The notes below the pieces were generated by a model. It did not search any database and was not told the origin of the DNA. It saw nothing but the letters and a program-made list of their open reading frames with translations. Both the position numbers and the translations under genes were made by a program. A stretch of DNA of 64,000 nucleotides from Amphiura filiformis (lineage: Eukaryota > Echinodermata > Ophiuroidea > Amphilepidida > Amphiuridae), in NCBI RefSeq assembly GCF_039555335.1, contig NC_092646.1, positions 21,884,258 to 21,948,257 on the forward strand, read 5' to 3'. Shown here piece by piece: positions 1 to 10,688 of this stretch; the stretch's first letter is position 1; the number at the start of each line of letters is the position of its first letter.

Positions 1-359
1 ACGCCATAAACGCTCATTCTAGATCCCTTAATCATCCACTCAGGGAGTGTGAATTTCAAATGGGGATACCTGAATGGGTGACTCCATTTGAAATCTACAC
101 CATATTGGGTGTTTGGATTTCAACTGGAATAAGCCAATCTCAGCCAGTACAAAACTGTATATCATGCACATTATACGCAGAGCTTCAAGCGGAAGGTAAA
201 CCGCTATCTTAGCGAGAACCCGTCAGAATTAACTATTATAGATAACTGCTGTTAATGCCTTGATTAGTCAAAAGTGTAACAATTGAGTGTATGGTAGCAA
301 TATAACTTGGAATTCGATAGAAATATTATCAATCATAATTATGTCAAATTATACCTGTT
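1..359. other. Noncoding flank with MITE-like palindrome
   Basis: No gene is visible here. Positions about 45-130 contain an inverted pair built on 'ggatttcaactggaa' and 'tgaatttcaaatgg', resembling the small palindrome at 10088-10173. I read it as a miniature inverted-repeat element. The rest is unique AT-rich sequence. Confidence 0.4.
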
Positions 360-830
360 ATATCGTCCACTTCTTAAAGCAACAGCAATAATACCCGTCC
401 GTAGTCTGGCGTTCCAATTATCTCCAGTTGAACCAAAGCAATTTTCCTGACAACTGTTTCAGAGCTTTTTATAGTTGTGTATAAATACATCTGTCATCAC
501 GTGTTGCCGATCAGAAAGCACCCAATTTTTGGCGGGAAAGTTCCAGTTTGCCCACCTGTATTCAGATGCTATGAATTTTTAGCCTCAACCTCAACCTCAA
601 CCTAAACCAAACCTCCCGTCACCCAGCAATGAAATTGCTTGCTGTTGCATGTTTTAATCGGTAGGATTTCAAAATTAAAACTATAGAACGTTAATTGTGC
701 TTCTACGGCATAATAACGTGCAGTACACGGTGTGCTATAGTGCCGCGGTAAAAATTAAATGTCACAAATAGTCCAATCTGAACGTTTTGACGTTGGCAAC
801 ATTGTGCATAATAAGCAGGATATATGGATT
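360..830 (-). repeat. Duplicated upstream segment of a receptor copy lying left of the window
   Basis: This segment resembles 9540-10030, upstream of the first receptor gene, and part of it (about 360-460) resembles 45240-45380, upstream of the fourth. Shared landmarks in order are a 'ctccagttgaaccaaagcaa' block, 'gtgttgccgat', 'cccacctg', and 'gacgttggcaacattgtgcata'. The same order in paralogous flanks suggests that a fifth receptor copy on the minus strand begins just outside the left edge. That is inference; the gene body is not in view. Confidence 0.5.
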
Positions 831-1089
831 CACAATTGAAAATCAAGGCTTGTTAATTGTGTAAATGAAGAATTGAATTCATTTACGGCGTTCGGGTGCA
901 TGGTTACGAATAAAAAATCTGTTTCTAAGAAAATCATATTATTGTTATCATCTCAACTTGAACTTAAGGGTAGACGACGTATTGTTGGTCGAAGCAGCCA
1001 AAATATCGACTTTCATTGTCTAAATCAATATATTATTGAAAAATAACACTTTGATGTTTTACAAAAATTCACTCTACAAATTATATACT

Positions 1090-1945
1090 TGGCTAACTCC
1101 ACAAAAATGGTACATTTGCATGGATTTTAAAAGTTCATTCAATGCTTCCAAGTTATTGTTTCCTGCAAAGTAGACTAACAAAGCTTTCAGAAACCACTCT
1201 TGTTTTTTGCCTCGCATAATTCTATACATTTTTATGACAATTGGAAGTTTGGGGAATTGGAACAGGTTTGTGTATTCCTAATTTTGCAGGATATTATTGC
1301 TGATCTTATGAGTATTGCTGATCTTAGTTTACATTCACAAAAGATATGTATTACATGTAGTGGTTTAATATTAGCTTTGATATCTTTACTGCAAATCCAG
1401 AACAAAATTTCAACCATCAGTAACATTATAAATGTATACTACGGCCTTCAAATATGGGTATTGAAATGTCTAAGTATATTTGAGCAACTCGTCATTGCTC
1501 TAAAGAACACTTTAAAGAAATTTCAAAAATGTCTCGTCAGTCACCTCCCGTCAGTTACGACTTTTGCGAGCCTAGGTATAAAAATATCAGCTTTGTAGTT
1601 TTTGAGTATGACGTTTACTGAGAGTTTATGGTCCAATGTTTAATTTTGACAGCATTTTTCAATAAATCTCACTTGAGAACAGATAGAGTTTTGCAACAAT
1701 GTACTTTTTCAAAAATATTGATGTTTTTTTCCGTCCGTCAGTCACGCTGTATTTCAATTTGCAACCATACAGCCATTGAATCACTTGGTTTCATCTTGTG
1801 TGTTTTAAATTAAATTATGACATGTTCACTTTGACTTGGAGTATTGGATTATAAAAGTTTGGGATATGTCTTGTAGATTTTTTTGTTGAGGCATTTGAAA
1901 AAAAGGTCTATCAATCTGTCCCGTCAGTCACGTTGGAGTTAGCCA
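1090..1945. mobile_element. Possible TIR element (ends TTGGCTAACTCCA)
   Basis: The words 'ttggctaactcca' at about 1089-1101 and its reverse complement at about 1932-1944 face each other. Between them 'CCGTCAGT' occurs at least three times, near 1548, 1735 and 1920, usually followed by a short A- or T-rich stretch. No transposase is recognised. This could be a nonautonomous DNA element, but the terminal match is short. Confidence 0.3.
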
Positions 1946-2489
1946 CTTCGAAAACTTGCTTGATTTATTGTTTTTAATGAGTTGTGTACGTTTTACAAAA
2001 GTGTTGTTGTTTCAGCCCTCCTTACAACATACCTCAAGAACCACATGACCTACAAAAGTATATCTGTAATATTTTAATTCTTCTACACACTGGCAAAGAA
2101 ATGATCACTGCGATTTTTGCTAAATATTACTACCATTCGCAAGATGCTGTGAACCTTACGAATAACACAAACAGCATGCAGCAACTTATGCGTCTTTGTC
2201 ATGCTTGTGAACGGAAAGTGACGAGCGATTGTTAAAGCCTGCTAAAGATTTAGCATAATTGAAAATCAACCTGTACAATCTTTGTATCCTATTTTTTCTA
2301 TGTTAAAAGTTACTTTCTTTTCTTTTACTGGAAAGAGTATTCCTGTTTGAAGTTTGAAAGAAAATTGGCTATTCATAAGTGTCAACGCTTTTAAAGGTCA
2401 TGTCAATTCACTAGAAAAGGAAGCGGAACCAACAGTATAGGGACATGAGAAATAAGGTAATATAGAGGTGCCTTCAGTCGTATATTAAT
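1946..2489. other. No recognisable gene
   Basis: AT-rich sequence with only short chance reading frames. The block near 2395-2465 ('gtcaattcactagaaaa.gaagc.gaa', then 'gggacatga') recurs near 14150-14215, so it is a dispersed repeat of unknown type. Confidence 0.4.
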
Positions 2490-2860
2490 TTTAAAAAGGT
2501 TATTCATTGTACAACATTACAATGCGTATCAAAATAAAGTAAACGGTTTGTAAATGCAATAGATTAAAACATATGAAGTATTTTGTCAAAATTCTCTAGT
2601 TGATAAATCTTGTCCTCTCGCAACTGTACAATCACTGGCGTGTGACCATTAATAAGGAGTAATGGTCACATTGCAGAATTGTTTGGCAATCGTGTGATTG
2701 ATTTGAATCATCAAGTAGAATGACGCCCAAGATTTTACACTACTGGATGTCTTCTTGTGGGGTTATCTGATATCAAAGGTTGTCACAAGTCCTCCTGCAG
2801 ACCTTGGGGATGAACTTCAGAGACACAAGCAAACACAATACGCAAACGGTTAGAAAATAT
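2490..2860 (+). pseudogene. Mariner/Tc1-like transposase relic (3' half)
   Basis: The plus strand encodes a broken match to the C-terminal part of the transposase relic at 27693-27923. It contains the block FGNRVI (about 2679-2697), then after a gap LDVFLWGYL and SKVVTSPPADLGDELQRH (about 2742-2831). A tga replaces the expected Trp after 'HQVE', and a frame change follows, so the gene is dead. The preceding 2510-2600 resembles the terminal repeat of the element at 27403-28537 ('gtatcaaaat.aagta.ac'). W-x-x-R-S-P-D-L-T-P-L-(D/E)-F-F-L-W-G-Y is a known signature of mariner-family DDE transposases. Confidence 0.65.
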
Positions 2861-2920
2861 TGCCAGAAATATATATAAAGGGTATATAAAGGGTATATAT
2901 AGGGTTATATTAATGGTATA

Positions 2921-3992
2921 CAGGGTGTCCCAGGAAAAAATGAACGTAAGTCGAGAAATAGACATCAGAATCAAAACAATTTAAATGTAGCGCATAGGCT
3001 ATTTTATTATTGTGCATCACATACGAAAATTTTATTTGATTCGGTTGACTGGTTGCGAAGAAATTAACGATTACATGATGCGCGCATCAATGCAGTTCAT
3101 TCCAAGTTTGATCAACAAGCGCTTTTTCATACTCGCTCACCGCTTCCTAAAGTTTGTGAATCTCATTAAATTAAGTTCACATTATCTATTTTATAATCCA
3201 ATGGTGTTATGTTATTCATGCTTTCGCTGAAGATGAATAACAGTTTGTCCCAGAAATTCTGCAATTGGAAGCTTTCCAACTTGACAAAATTCTTTAGGTT
3301 GTGCAAATATGTTATATTTTAACTTTCCATAGAACATTTGAGCCAAGAATTACAATGATCAAGTGCTTACAGCTTTACGTGTGATTTTTGATATCATGCA
3401 ACATTAAAGTTTTAAAAGATTTAAACTTTGCATTATAATTTCTCACACACATATTTCCAAGAAATTGTAATGCAAAGTTTAAATCTTTTAAAACTTAAAC
3501 AGTAATGTTGCATGATATCAAAAATCACACGTAAAGCTGTAAGCCAGCTGGAATTCGTTATGAAATAATTCTTCATTTATATCAACATTAATGAAAAAGA
3601 TATTTACAAGTACCGAGCATCATCTTACATGCAAGCTTTCATTTTCAATATCGTGCAGGTTTTCAAATTTGAACAAAACCTAATTCAATGTTTTGCAAGA
3701 AACATATTGTTTAAAAAGAATGAAAAGGATTTCACCGAACAAAATATGAAGCCCATTGAAAGATAACCACTAGTGCGCATTGTGTTGAATGATCATTCTT
3801 TCAAACTTGGAATGAAGTGAATTAATGCATGCGTTATGTAATCGCTCATTTCTTTACAATTAGTCAACCGAATCCAAAAAAAACGTAAGATGCAGAATAA
3901 GATGGGCTACAGGCTGATTTTTAGATTTTAATGTCTATTTCTCGACTTACGTTCAAATTCATTCGCCCGGTAATTTTTTCTGGGACACCCTG
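2921..3992. mobile_element. 1.07-kb foldback MITE, mariner-type ends, TA target
   Basis: The ends are cagggtgtcc...ggacaccctg, flanked on both sides by TA (2919-2920 and 3993-3994). The terminal repeats continue inward for about 45 bp ('aacgtaagtcgagaaatagaca'), and weaker pairing extends further, for example 'gattcggttgact' at about 3038 against 'agtcaaccgaatcc' at about 3862. The whole element is thus a long imperfect palindrome. It has no convincing transposase frame, so it is probably nonautonomous and mobilised by a Tc1/mariner enzyme. Confidence 0.75.
3365..3543. repeat. Near-perfect 80-bp-arm hairpin nested in the foldback element
   Basis: The sequence from 'cttacagctttacgtgtg' at 3365 is repeated in reverse complement ending at 3543, with about 80-bp arms and a short spacer around 3447-3460. 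It is better conserved than the outer arms of the surrounding element, so it may be a younger insertion or an RNA-forming core. Confidence 0.75.
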
Positions 3993-4371
3993 TATAAAGG
4001 GTAATATAAAAAACGTTTGTATATTCTAGGTATCCTCTTGTATCATCCTTTGATCCTTGGTGTGTTTTGTACCTTGTACGTTGGAGGCACCATTACCTAC
4101 TTTGTTTTCATAACATTCAAAAACATTTTGTGATAACTTACTGCAAATATTCTAACATAATGCTATTTAAATGTTGACAAGAACTACAGGACCTATAAAA
4201 TTATATCTGTGATGTTTGAATCAAAGCAATATTTTTGCCAACGCTCCCTACCGTTCGCAGAACGCTGCGAACGACCAAATCGTCACAGTTTAAAATAGTT
4301 ACTACAAGTGGAGGAGGAAAAATCTACTTAGAGCGAACATAATTTCGGCCACCAGGATCCACGCCCGACTG

Positions 4372-4564
4372 CAAAAACATTGTTTAGAAATCGGCGACAG
4401 ATGTGTGTTTAGAAAGTTAAATGTTTAGCATTTAAATACCTTAAGTTTTACATGTTAAACATCTAAGCACACAATTATATAAAGTGTTTTTAGGATTTAA
4501 ATATCAAAATGTTTAAATACTAACGATTTAACTTTCTAAAGACCGATTTCTTAGCACTGTTTTT
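4372..4564. repeat. Small palindromic MITE-like element
   Basis: 'aaaaacattgtttagaaatcgg' at 4372 pairs with 'ccgatttcttagcactgttttt' ending at 4564. Inner arms around 'gtttagaaagttaaatg' pair with 'gatttaactttctaaa'. About 190 bp, no coding capacity. Confidence 0.55.
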
Positions 4565-4569
4565 GCTAT

Positions 4570-5260
4570 TTGCTCAGAAACGGCGATTATATGCATGCAT
4601 CATTTTTAAACACTTTGTACTTTTATACAAAGTCAAACGCACACATCTTGCATGTCAATATATTTTATGGTTAAAATGTATCAATACTGGTCGCTTGATT
4701 GAAATTTATATCATGCATTTTGCGAGATGATCTATATACCGGCACGGATGAATTGTGAACATATCATGAAATAATTTATTGTTGTGGTGTATTTAAATAA
4801 CAACATTCATATTGAGTTTTTATCTTTTATTTTCTACCAAATACGTAAATGTTGATCAAGGTTCTTCATTTTAAGCCTTATATGTTTTTGAAATAAATAA
4901 TAAAAATATATAAATCATTTTATCAAAGAGTACTATGGAGAATAGATGAGACCCATTTTCTCTGTTGACACAGAATTTCATATGTTCACTTTCATTCATT
5001 TAATTACACGATACAATGAGCAAAATAATTATTATAGTCTACAAAATTAGGCTTGTACTTTATGGGTTCACCACTTTCATGATGTCCATTCAAAATAAAA
5101 TTTAATCGGTCGTCTATAATATTAACAAAGTTTGTTGTTTGTTTAAAGGTCAAAAGTAGATCGGGGCAGGCCCGTCCTCTTTTTAAAAAGGGAGCATTTG
5201 TTCTACGATTTTGACCCCCATGTTTGCAAAATTTTCAGAATCTTAGGGCGTAAAAGCAAA
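4570..5260. other. No recognisable gene
   Basis: AT-rich intergenic DNA. Nothing beyond short chance frames and A/T runs is visible. Confidence 0.4.
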
Positions 5261-5267
5261 ATGCTAT

Positions 5268-5600
5268 AAACTGTACTTAATTTCAGATAATATGAGTCAA
5301 AACGTAAGTTGTTTGTACTTGCTCAAACTCTAAAAGCTTTTAGCTGTAGTGATAAAATTTATATTTAATGTTCAGCTACCTGTGTCATTAGATGCTCTCT
5401 TAATGGTCTTAATTCCGATATTATAGAGCAAAACATAAGTTTATTGTACTTGCTTTTCTCTAAAGAAGTATTTAAACTCTACAAAAGCATGATAAACATG
5501 ATAATGTGCAGTGTAACAATAGTAACATTTATATTTGGTTTTGTAGTTACCTGTGTCGTAAGGTGTGTCCTAAACTGGACTTAATTTCAGATAATAAAAA
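5268..5600 (+). repeat. Degenerate tandem triplication
   Basis: The block 'cttaatttcagataatatgagtc' followed by 'gtttgtacttgct' and 'cagctacctgtgtc' recurs about every 140-170 bp, near 5277, 5410 and 5578, with divergence. No reading frame is maintained across units. Confidence 0.45.
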
Positions 5601-5885
5601 GCAAAATTTCTGGGTTCATTTATGGATTTTTGATAGGAAACTGCTCAAAATAATTTTAGCCTCCGAAGTCGTAATTGAACTTCAAAGAAATAAATGTGAC
5701 AAATGTTATGAAAGGATGCAACTTAGAATAGCAACATTAATTGATTTCAAGCGATATCACAATGATGCTATTGGTTTAGATACAAATATTATTTTACTGG
5801 GTGGGCATTTTGGATCAATGGGCTGGTTAAATTGACTTAAATATTATACTAGGTGGCCTTCTACCCACCAAGTTTACCTGTTATA

Positions 5886-6444
5886 TAAACTGAGCTCAAA
5901 AAGAAACTTATAATTTTTCACAAGGACATATCTTAACATCCTGTCGATCAAAATGAACCAAAATTACGCACAGGTTTACTTCAATACTCTATTCTGAATA
6001 CATGTCAGTAACCAAGCAGTTGTCGACCTGACACAACAGCAAAATGCACTGACATGGAATAGCTTCCTGGACCACATTCACAGCCCAATAATTGAAAGAA
6101 ATCTGTGAGAATGATTACAAGATCCTTTCACAGGTGATAATTCCCAAAGAGTAAGTGGAAAAGTAAGGAACAAGACCAGTTTCTTGAAGAAAGTGCGTGA
6201 AAAGCAGCACCGTTTTATCATCTAAACAAGGATTCTTGAGTGGTGAAGGAAGTTCTTCCGTGTCAGTGCATTTTGCTGTTGTGTCAGTTCGACAACTGCT
6301 TGGTTACTAGCATGTGTTTAGAGTGGAGTATTGAAGTAATCCTGTGTGTAATTTTGGTTCATTTTGATGGACAGGATTTTAAGATATGACACTGTGCTTT
6401 ACAAGTTGTGAAAAATTATAAGTTTCTTTTTTGAGCTCAGTTTA
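5886..6444. mobile_element. Foldback MITE (TA-flanked, about 560 bp)
   Basis: The ends 'taaactgagctcaaaaaga' and 'ttttttgagctcagttta' face each other. Long arms of over 150 bp continue inward, for example 'gtaaccaagcagttgtcgac' at about 6009 against 'gacaactgcttggttac' at about 6291. TA borders suggest Tc1/mariner-type mobilisation. No transposase is present. Confidence 0.7.
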
Positions 6445-6449
6445 CAATC

Positions 6450-7030
6450 CTGTTTCCCCTTTAAAAAACCTGGATCCCCATTTTCTGTTCTCTATTCTAT
6501 CCTACGCATTTTATCCATTTTTTTCTCATTTCCTTTGTGGATTTCAAGAAAAAGGTTGCTGAAGTGTTGAGTGCACACAAAAGTGTGCAAAATTCTGATA
6601 TATTTAGCTGAAAGTGATCGAAAAAGGCCCTACTGAGTATCTCTACTGCATATATTAAGCACGGCTTTTCAATTGTCACTGCACGGATCTTTGATTTCAC
6701 TGCACGAACGTGCCAGGAGGCACGTTAAAATAACCCCTGATTTGCATACGCTGTATGTTATAATGTTAATTTCTTCACAGTTATAATACCTTTACATTTA
6801 TGCACATAAACGCAGTTTGTCAGTATTAATATCAGTATCTATTAAATCTTGATGGATAATAATCATCCCTTTTGTCATTTCACGGGGTGTAAAACATTTG
6901 CAATATTTTTTTTTTTAGCTACAAAGTGATGTTTTTAGATACTGATCTCAGCAGTCAGTTCGAAGGTGTTCGAATGTGTATCAAATATAAAATTGCATTT
7001 AGAATTAATAATTTTCAATTATTCGTAATC
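6450..7030. other. No recognisable gene
   Basis: Unique AT-rich sequence. Short open frames on both strands show no domain or codon pattern that I recognise. Confidence 0.4.
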
Positions 7031-7033
7031 ACT

Positions 7034-7281
7034 GTTAAACCAAGGCTACCAACTCTCACGCATGAGTGTGAGTCTCACACTTTGAGGTACTTTCTCACGG
7101 TCTCACGCCAAGGTAATACAATCTCAGGCATCCGTCAAATTTTTCCCAATTTCTAGATTTTCTATCACCGCGATGAAAAAAAAATAAAAAGTTGAGTCGG
7201 CAAACAATATTTGCGTCCCGGTATGCCCTTGACAATATCTCACACCATGCAATTCCAAAAAGTTGGCAACCCTGGTTTAAC
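7034..7281. mobile_element. MITE with ends GTTAAACCA...TGGTTTAAC
   Basis: About 20-bp imperfect terminal repeats ('gttaaaccaaggctaccaac' and 'gttggcaaccctggtttaac') enclose 248 bp with several 'ctcac' motifs ('ctctcacgcatgagtgtgagtctcacac'-type core). No coding capacity. Confidence 0.55.
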
Positions 7282-7755
7282 CGTTTTGTACAAAAAGCGA
7301 TCCACGTTACTTGTCCAAAAGGAACATAAGGTGCCTTAAAGAACATAACTTATTGACTTGTCTGGGTAATCTCCTTTAACCTGTTTCTGTGGTATCATCA
7401 GTGATCGATACAAAACATCAGGGAAAATCACGTGTAAAGTGAAAATGAAAACTTTGTTTAAGGTAGAGACATCGTAATACGAGAAGCGGGAGGGTGCAAT
7501 AGCTACCATGCGTAGCTGCTATTTATATATGAGTACAATTATACTGTGTGTAAATTGTCAAATGCTCACAGTGCAGCTATTGCACCTACCCACTTCTGGC
7601 ATTGACAGTAGAATTAATAGGGAATTCGATTTTTGAGTTGTTATTTTTAATTGTCAGAGGTAAGTAAGCATATCACTTTTTTGGCCTTTGCCATTAAATT
7701 TAGATTACAATTTAGCTATAATATACACTCCGCAGAGGACGCCTTTGAAGTAACT

Positions 7756-8913
7756 TTAATTCTGGGTGACATCTGAGGTCACTGACGATTCAAATGTTAT
7801 ATTTGTTTTTCCCGACGATTCAGTCATTTCAACATTTGTATCAGGGCTCGTCTTCTTCCATCCAGTTATCTGAATTGTTGCACTTTTCGTGTCCAAACAA
7901 TCGCACCTGCGTGCGATTCTCTTCCATAACTCCGAATATGCTTGTCGGAAGTTCTTGTCCGTTGCGTAGATCAGAAAATTCACAGAACTATTGGTGAATG
8001 CCATAAAGGCAGCCAGGAGAAACCACCAAAAATGATAATCTAAATCAAAGACGACGTTTATAGAGTACGGTGTCCACATTACCAAGAACATAATACAAAT
8101 TGTGGCAACTGTTTTTAGTAGACGTTTATCGGCTGCTTCAAGTGTAGGCCTATCTTCATTTTGACTCGTCGATGGATTCGTGGCGTGTTGTCGCATTCGG
8201 TGCGTGGAACCATGAAATTCCATGAAAATTCGAAAGTAAGAATAGCACAGTATACAAACTGGCACAACGAATCCCAAAACGATCAAATATCCACGAGTGT
8301 ACGAGAAATTGTACGAGTAATCATAGTTACAAATAAAATTACGAGTATCAAATATATGATCACCCCATCCTAGGTAGTTTGGTAAATCTAGAAGAAAGGC
8401 AATGAGCCACAACCCAATTACCATAAAGGGAACGGTGTGTTGGTTGTATATCTTTGTATAAATTACTCGATGACATATGTAGAAATATCGATTTAGAGAA
8501 ACCGAGCTTATACTCCAGATGGAACAACAACAGCTAGTGACGGCTAATGTTGCAAGAAATTCACATAATGCTGGCAGGCGGTAGAAGAGCTTTCCCATGT
8601 TTAAGGCACCCACGACGGCGAATGGATTCACCAGTGCAGTGACTAGAAGATCCGCTACAGCTAGATTGACTATGAAGACATTGTGCAAGACGCGAAGTTT
8701 CTGTGAGGTTAAAACGGCCAAAATAACAAGAGTGTTTCCTGCAGTACCAACCAAAGACACAAAAATCGTAAATGCGATGTAAGTGTATAAAATCGGCAGC
8801 TGTGAATCCGGTAAGAATTCGTCTGATCCTGCCGAGTATGATGAATTCGACACCAAAATCATTTTGCTTGATATCATGTTGTCAGCAGTGTTATTAATTT
8901 TGTCCTGTTCCAT
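7756..8913 (-). CDS. Class A GPCR, melatonin-receptor-like, copy 1
   Basis: Seven-transmembrane receptor of 385 residues in one uninterrupted coding exon. Visible landmarks are three N-terminal N-x-S/T sites (residues 7 and 23 are clearest), the TM1 G59-N60, TM2 LAVAD (84-88), Cys117 and Cys195 for the extracellular disulfide, NRY at 141-143 in place of DRY, the TM6 W280-x-P282, and NFLIY at 312-316 in place of NPxxY. A basic KRLLKT segment precedes TM6, and the Cys pair CDC after helix 8 could be palmitoylated. NRY and a non-proline NxxxY are known features of melatonin receptors, and 'NRYFYICH' matches that family's pattern, so I assign it there provisionally; the ligand is unknown. It shares a conserved tail (DTNVEMTES) with copy 2. 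It would act at the plasma membrane through G proteins. Confidence 0.85.
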   Translation of the reverse strand: MEQDKINNTADNMISSKMILVSNSSYSAGSDEFLPDSQLPILYTYIAFTIFVSLVGTAGNTLVILAVLTSQKLRVLHNVFIVNLAVADLLVTALVNPFAVVGALNMGKLFYRLPALCEFLATLAVTSCCCSIWSISSVSLNRYFYICHRVIYTKIYNQHTVPFMVIGLWLIAFLLDLPNYLGWGDHIFDTRNFICNYDYSYNFSYTRGYLIVLGFVVPVCILCYSYFRIFMEFHGSTHRMRQHATNPSTSQNEDRPTLEAADKRLLKTVATICIMFLVMWTPYSINVVFDLDYHFWWFLLAAFMAFTNSSVNFLIYATDKNFRQAYSELWKRIARRCDCLDTKSATIQITGWKKTSPDTNVEMTESSGKTNITFESSVTSDVTQN

Positions 8914-8933
8914 ATCACAAGTTGTAATTTCTT

Positions 8934-8955
8934 CAAACCCTAAAATATAATAATA
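8934..8955 (-). promoter_or_regulatory. Probable 3' splice site upstream of the receptor ATG (copy 1)
   Basis: On the minus strand an AT-rich tract ends in 'attttag' followed by 'ggtttga' about 25 bases before the ATG. The equivalent '(c)tag|gtttt' occurs before the start codon in the other three copies (19030, 27149 and 45041). This implies a noncoding first exon further upstream and an intron in the 5' leader. Inferred from conservation among the copies. Confidence 0.5.
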
Positions 8956-9429
8956 TTGGGGAAAAAATTCAATATAAATTATTTAAAATACAAATTCGAG
9001 GGTAAATATCATACAGTTCTGTACTGGTAAAGCAGCAACATATATTGTTTTTTGTTACTGCGCGAATGAATATAAGGCTCCACTTTCACTTACACAAATT
9101 CACATAAGCGAGCACCAGTCACGCAATTGCGTGCAGGCCATTCAATATCAATCCATGATGTTGTCAGTCTTGCCATTGATAAGTTTACCAAAGTACAGCT
9201 GTGTAGCAGTTTATATAATGCGTACATTTGAAATGACTTTAAAATAATTTACTTTAAAAAAATATAAAACAGGGAAAATTCTGTTCCAAATGACCAGCAG
9301 GGAACCAAAGGATGGATCCGAAATGTCACACTAGCAATGGATAAAATCAAAAGCACGGTTTTATGTTTACCTTTTGTGTTATTCCCCCATTGGGAATTAG
9401 TGCCTGTTGGCACTAATCTAATCCAAAAA

Positions 9430-10030
9430 TGCCATAAATTAAAAATATATATATTTATTTCTCAATTCATGACAAATGAATGACCGTGCGCAAAAAATGG
9501 ACGCATATACTTTTGGAGAATGTAAAATGTAAAATTGTACCTTTTGTAACGTCCTCTTCTTAAAAGTTAGAAGTACAACAGCCACTAAACCAGCCAGCAC
9601 CCTTCCTATACTCTGGAGCTCCAGTTGATACAAATCAAACTTCCTCACTGAATTTTTGGTTTTGCGCTTATGATACAATGTTAAGTAGGTGTTGCCGATT
9701 AGAATGCGCCCATATGTTTTTGTTTTTTTACTAAAAGTCACATTTTACCCACCTGCAAAATGAAAATTGTTTACTTTGCCTTTGTATTTTCAGCCATTTG
9801 GCGGTCACAGTTAAAATATTTCCAATAATTATAGTTTTATTAGTTTCATTCTCTTTTTCGTAAAACGTGTGGTTTTTTTTATCGGGGCCAGCTTTCAGAA
9901 TCCCATTCATACTTTCATATCTAAGCCACCCCACCAGATTGTACACTAATAACGCGGTAGAACAAAATGTCACAAACAGCCCAATGTGACGATTTTGACG
10001 TTGGCAACATTGTGCATAACCAGGATACTA
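9430..10030 (-). repeat. Conserved upstream segment of receptor copy 1
   Basis: Homologous to 360-830, and in part to 45240-45400 upstream of copy 4 (landmarks 'tctggagctccagt' and 'cccttcctata.tctgg'). It may hold the promoter and the first noncoding exon of the receptor gene. No open frame is shared between the copies, which supports a noncoding role. Confidence 0.5.
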
Positions 10031-10087
10031 CAAAAACAAGGCATTGTTAACTTCCTAGTAGTAAATGAGGAAATTAACTCTATGGGC

Positions 10088-10173
10088 TATTCCAGTTGAA
10101 ATCCATACACCCCTTCCTCACAGGGAAGGTGAATATATATGGCATAGGGGGTGTGAGGATTTAAACTGGAATA
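10088..10173. repeat. Short palindromic MITE
   Basis: 'attccagttgaaatcc' faces 'ggatttaaactggaat' across about 85 bp, with an inner pair 'acaccccttcc' and 'aggggtgtg'. A similar unit is at the left edge of the window (45-130). Confidence 0.5.
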
Positions 10174-10688
10174 TCCTAATATCATTACGTATTTCGGGAT
10201 AGTACTATTTCCAGGTAAAAGTATATAAATGGTTATTGTCATTAAATGTCATTAAATGTACTTGAAACCTTCAAAAATGTCAGTTAAAAACAAACTGCTT
10301 GGATATACATTTTTTTTAATCCTAGTGTTAAAATTAGGCATGAAATTTTAGTGTAAGGTTTTTTATTTCTATAAGCCTGCGAGCTTTTTTCGGAATTAGT
10401 CTTTTAAGCGTTTCAAACTAATATAGTTTGCTAAAGAAAGATATTTCCCACCTCTGTAAGGCACATCGTATGGGTCTATATATTGCAGTTTTGTCAGTAT
10501 ATGGTCGAATCCAACCAAAAGTGTCCACGGGCCAAAAATAAAAGTCCGAAATAAAAATGTCTCCACAATTTTTTCCTTTTGCCCATTGATTGATGACATA
10601 TTGGCCTTATAGGAACCAAAAGTGCCATTACTAATCTTAAAAAATAAATCCAGGACGTGTGATAGTAAATGTGACATCAAAACCCAAT

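Noticed and set aside
1200-1598. 132-codon frame starting at TTG
   Set aside because: AT-rich composition, no ATG at the start, no domain, and it lies inside a probable transposon.
5506-5835. 109-codon plus frame
   Set aside because: Begins within the degenerate triplicated repeat and has no recognisable family.
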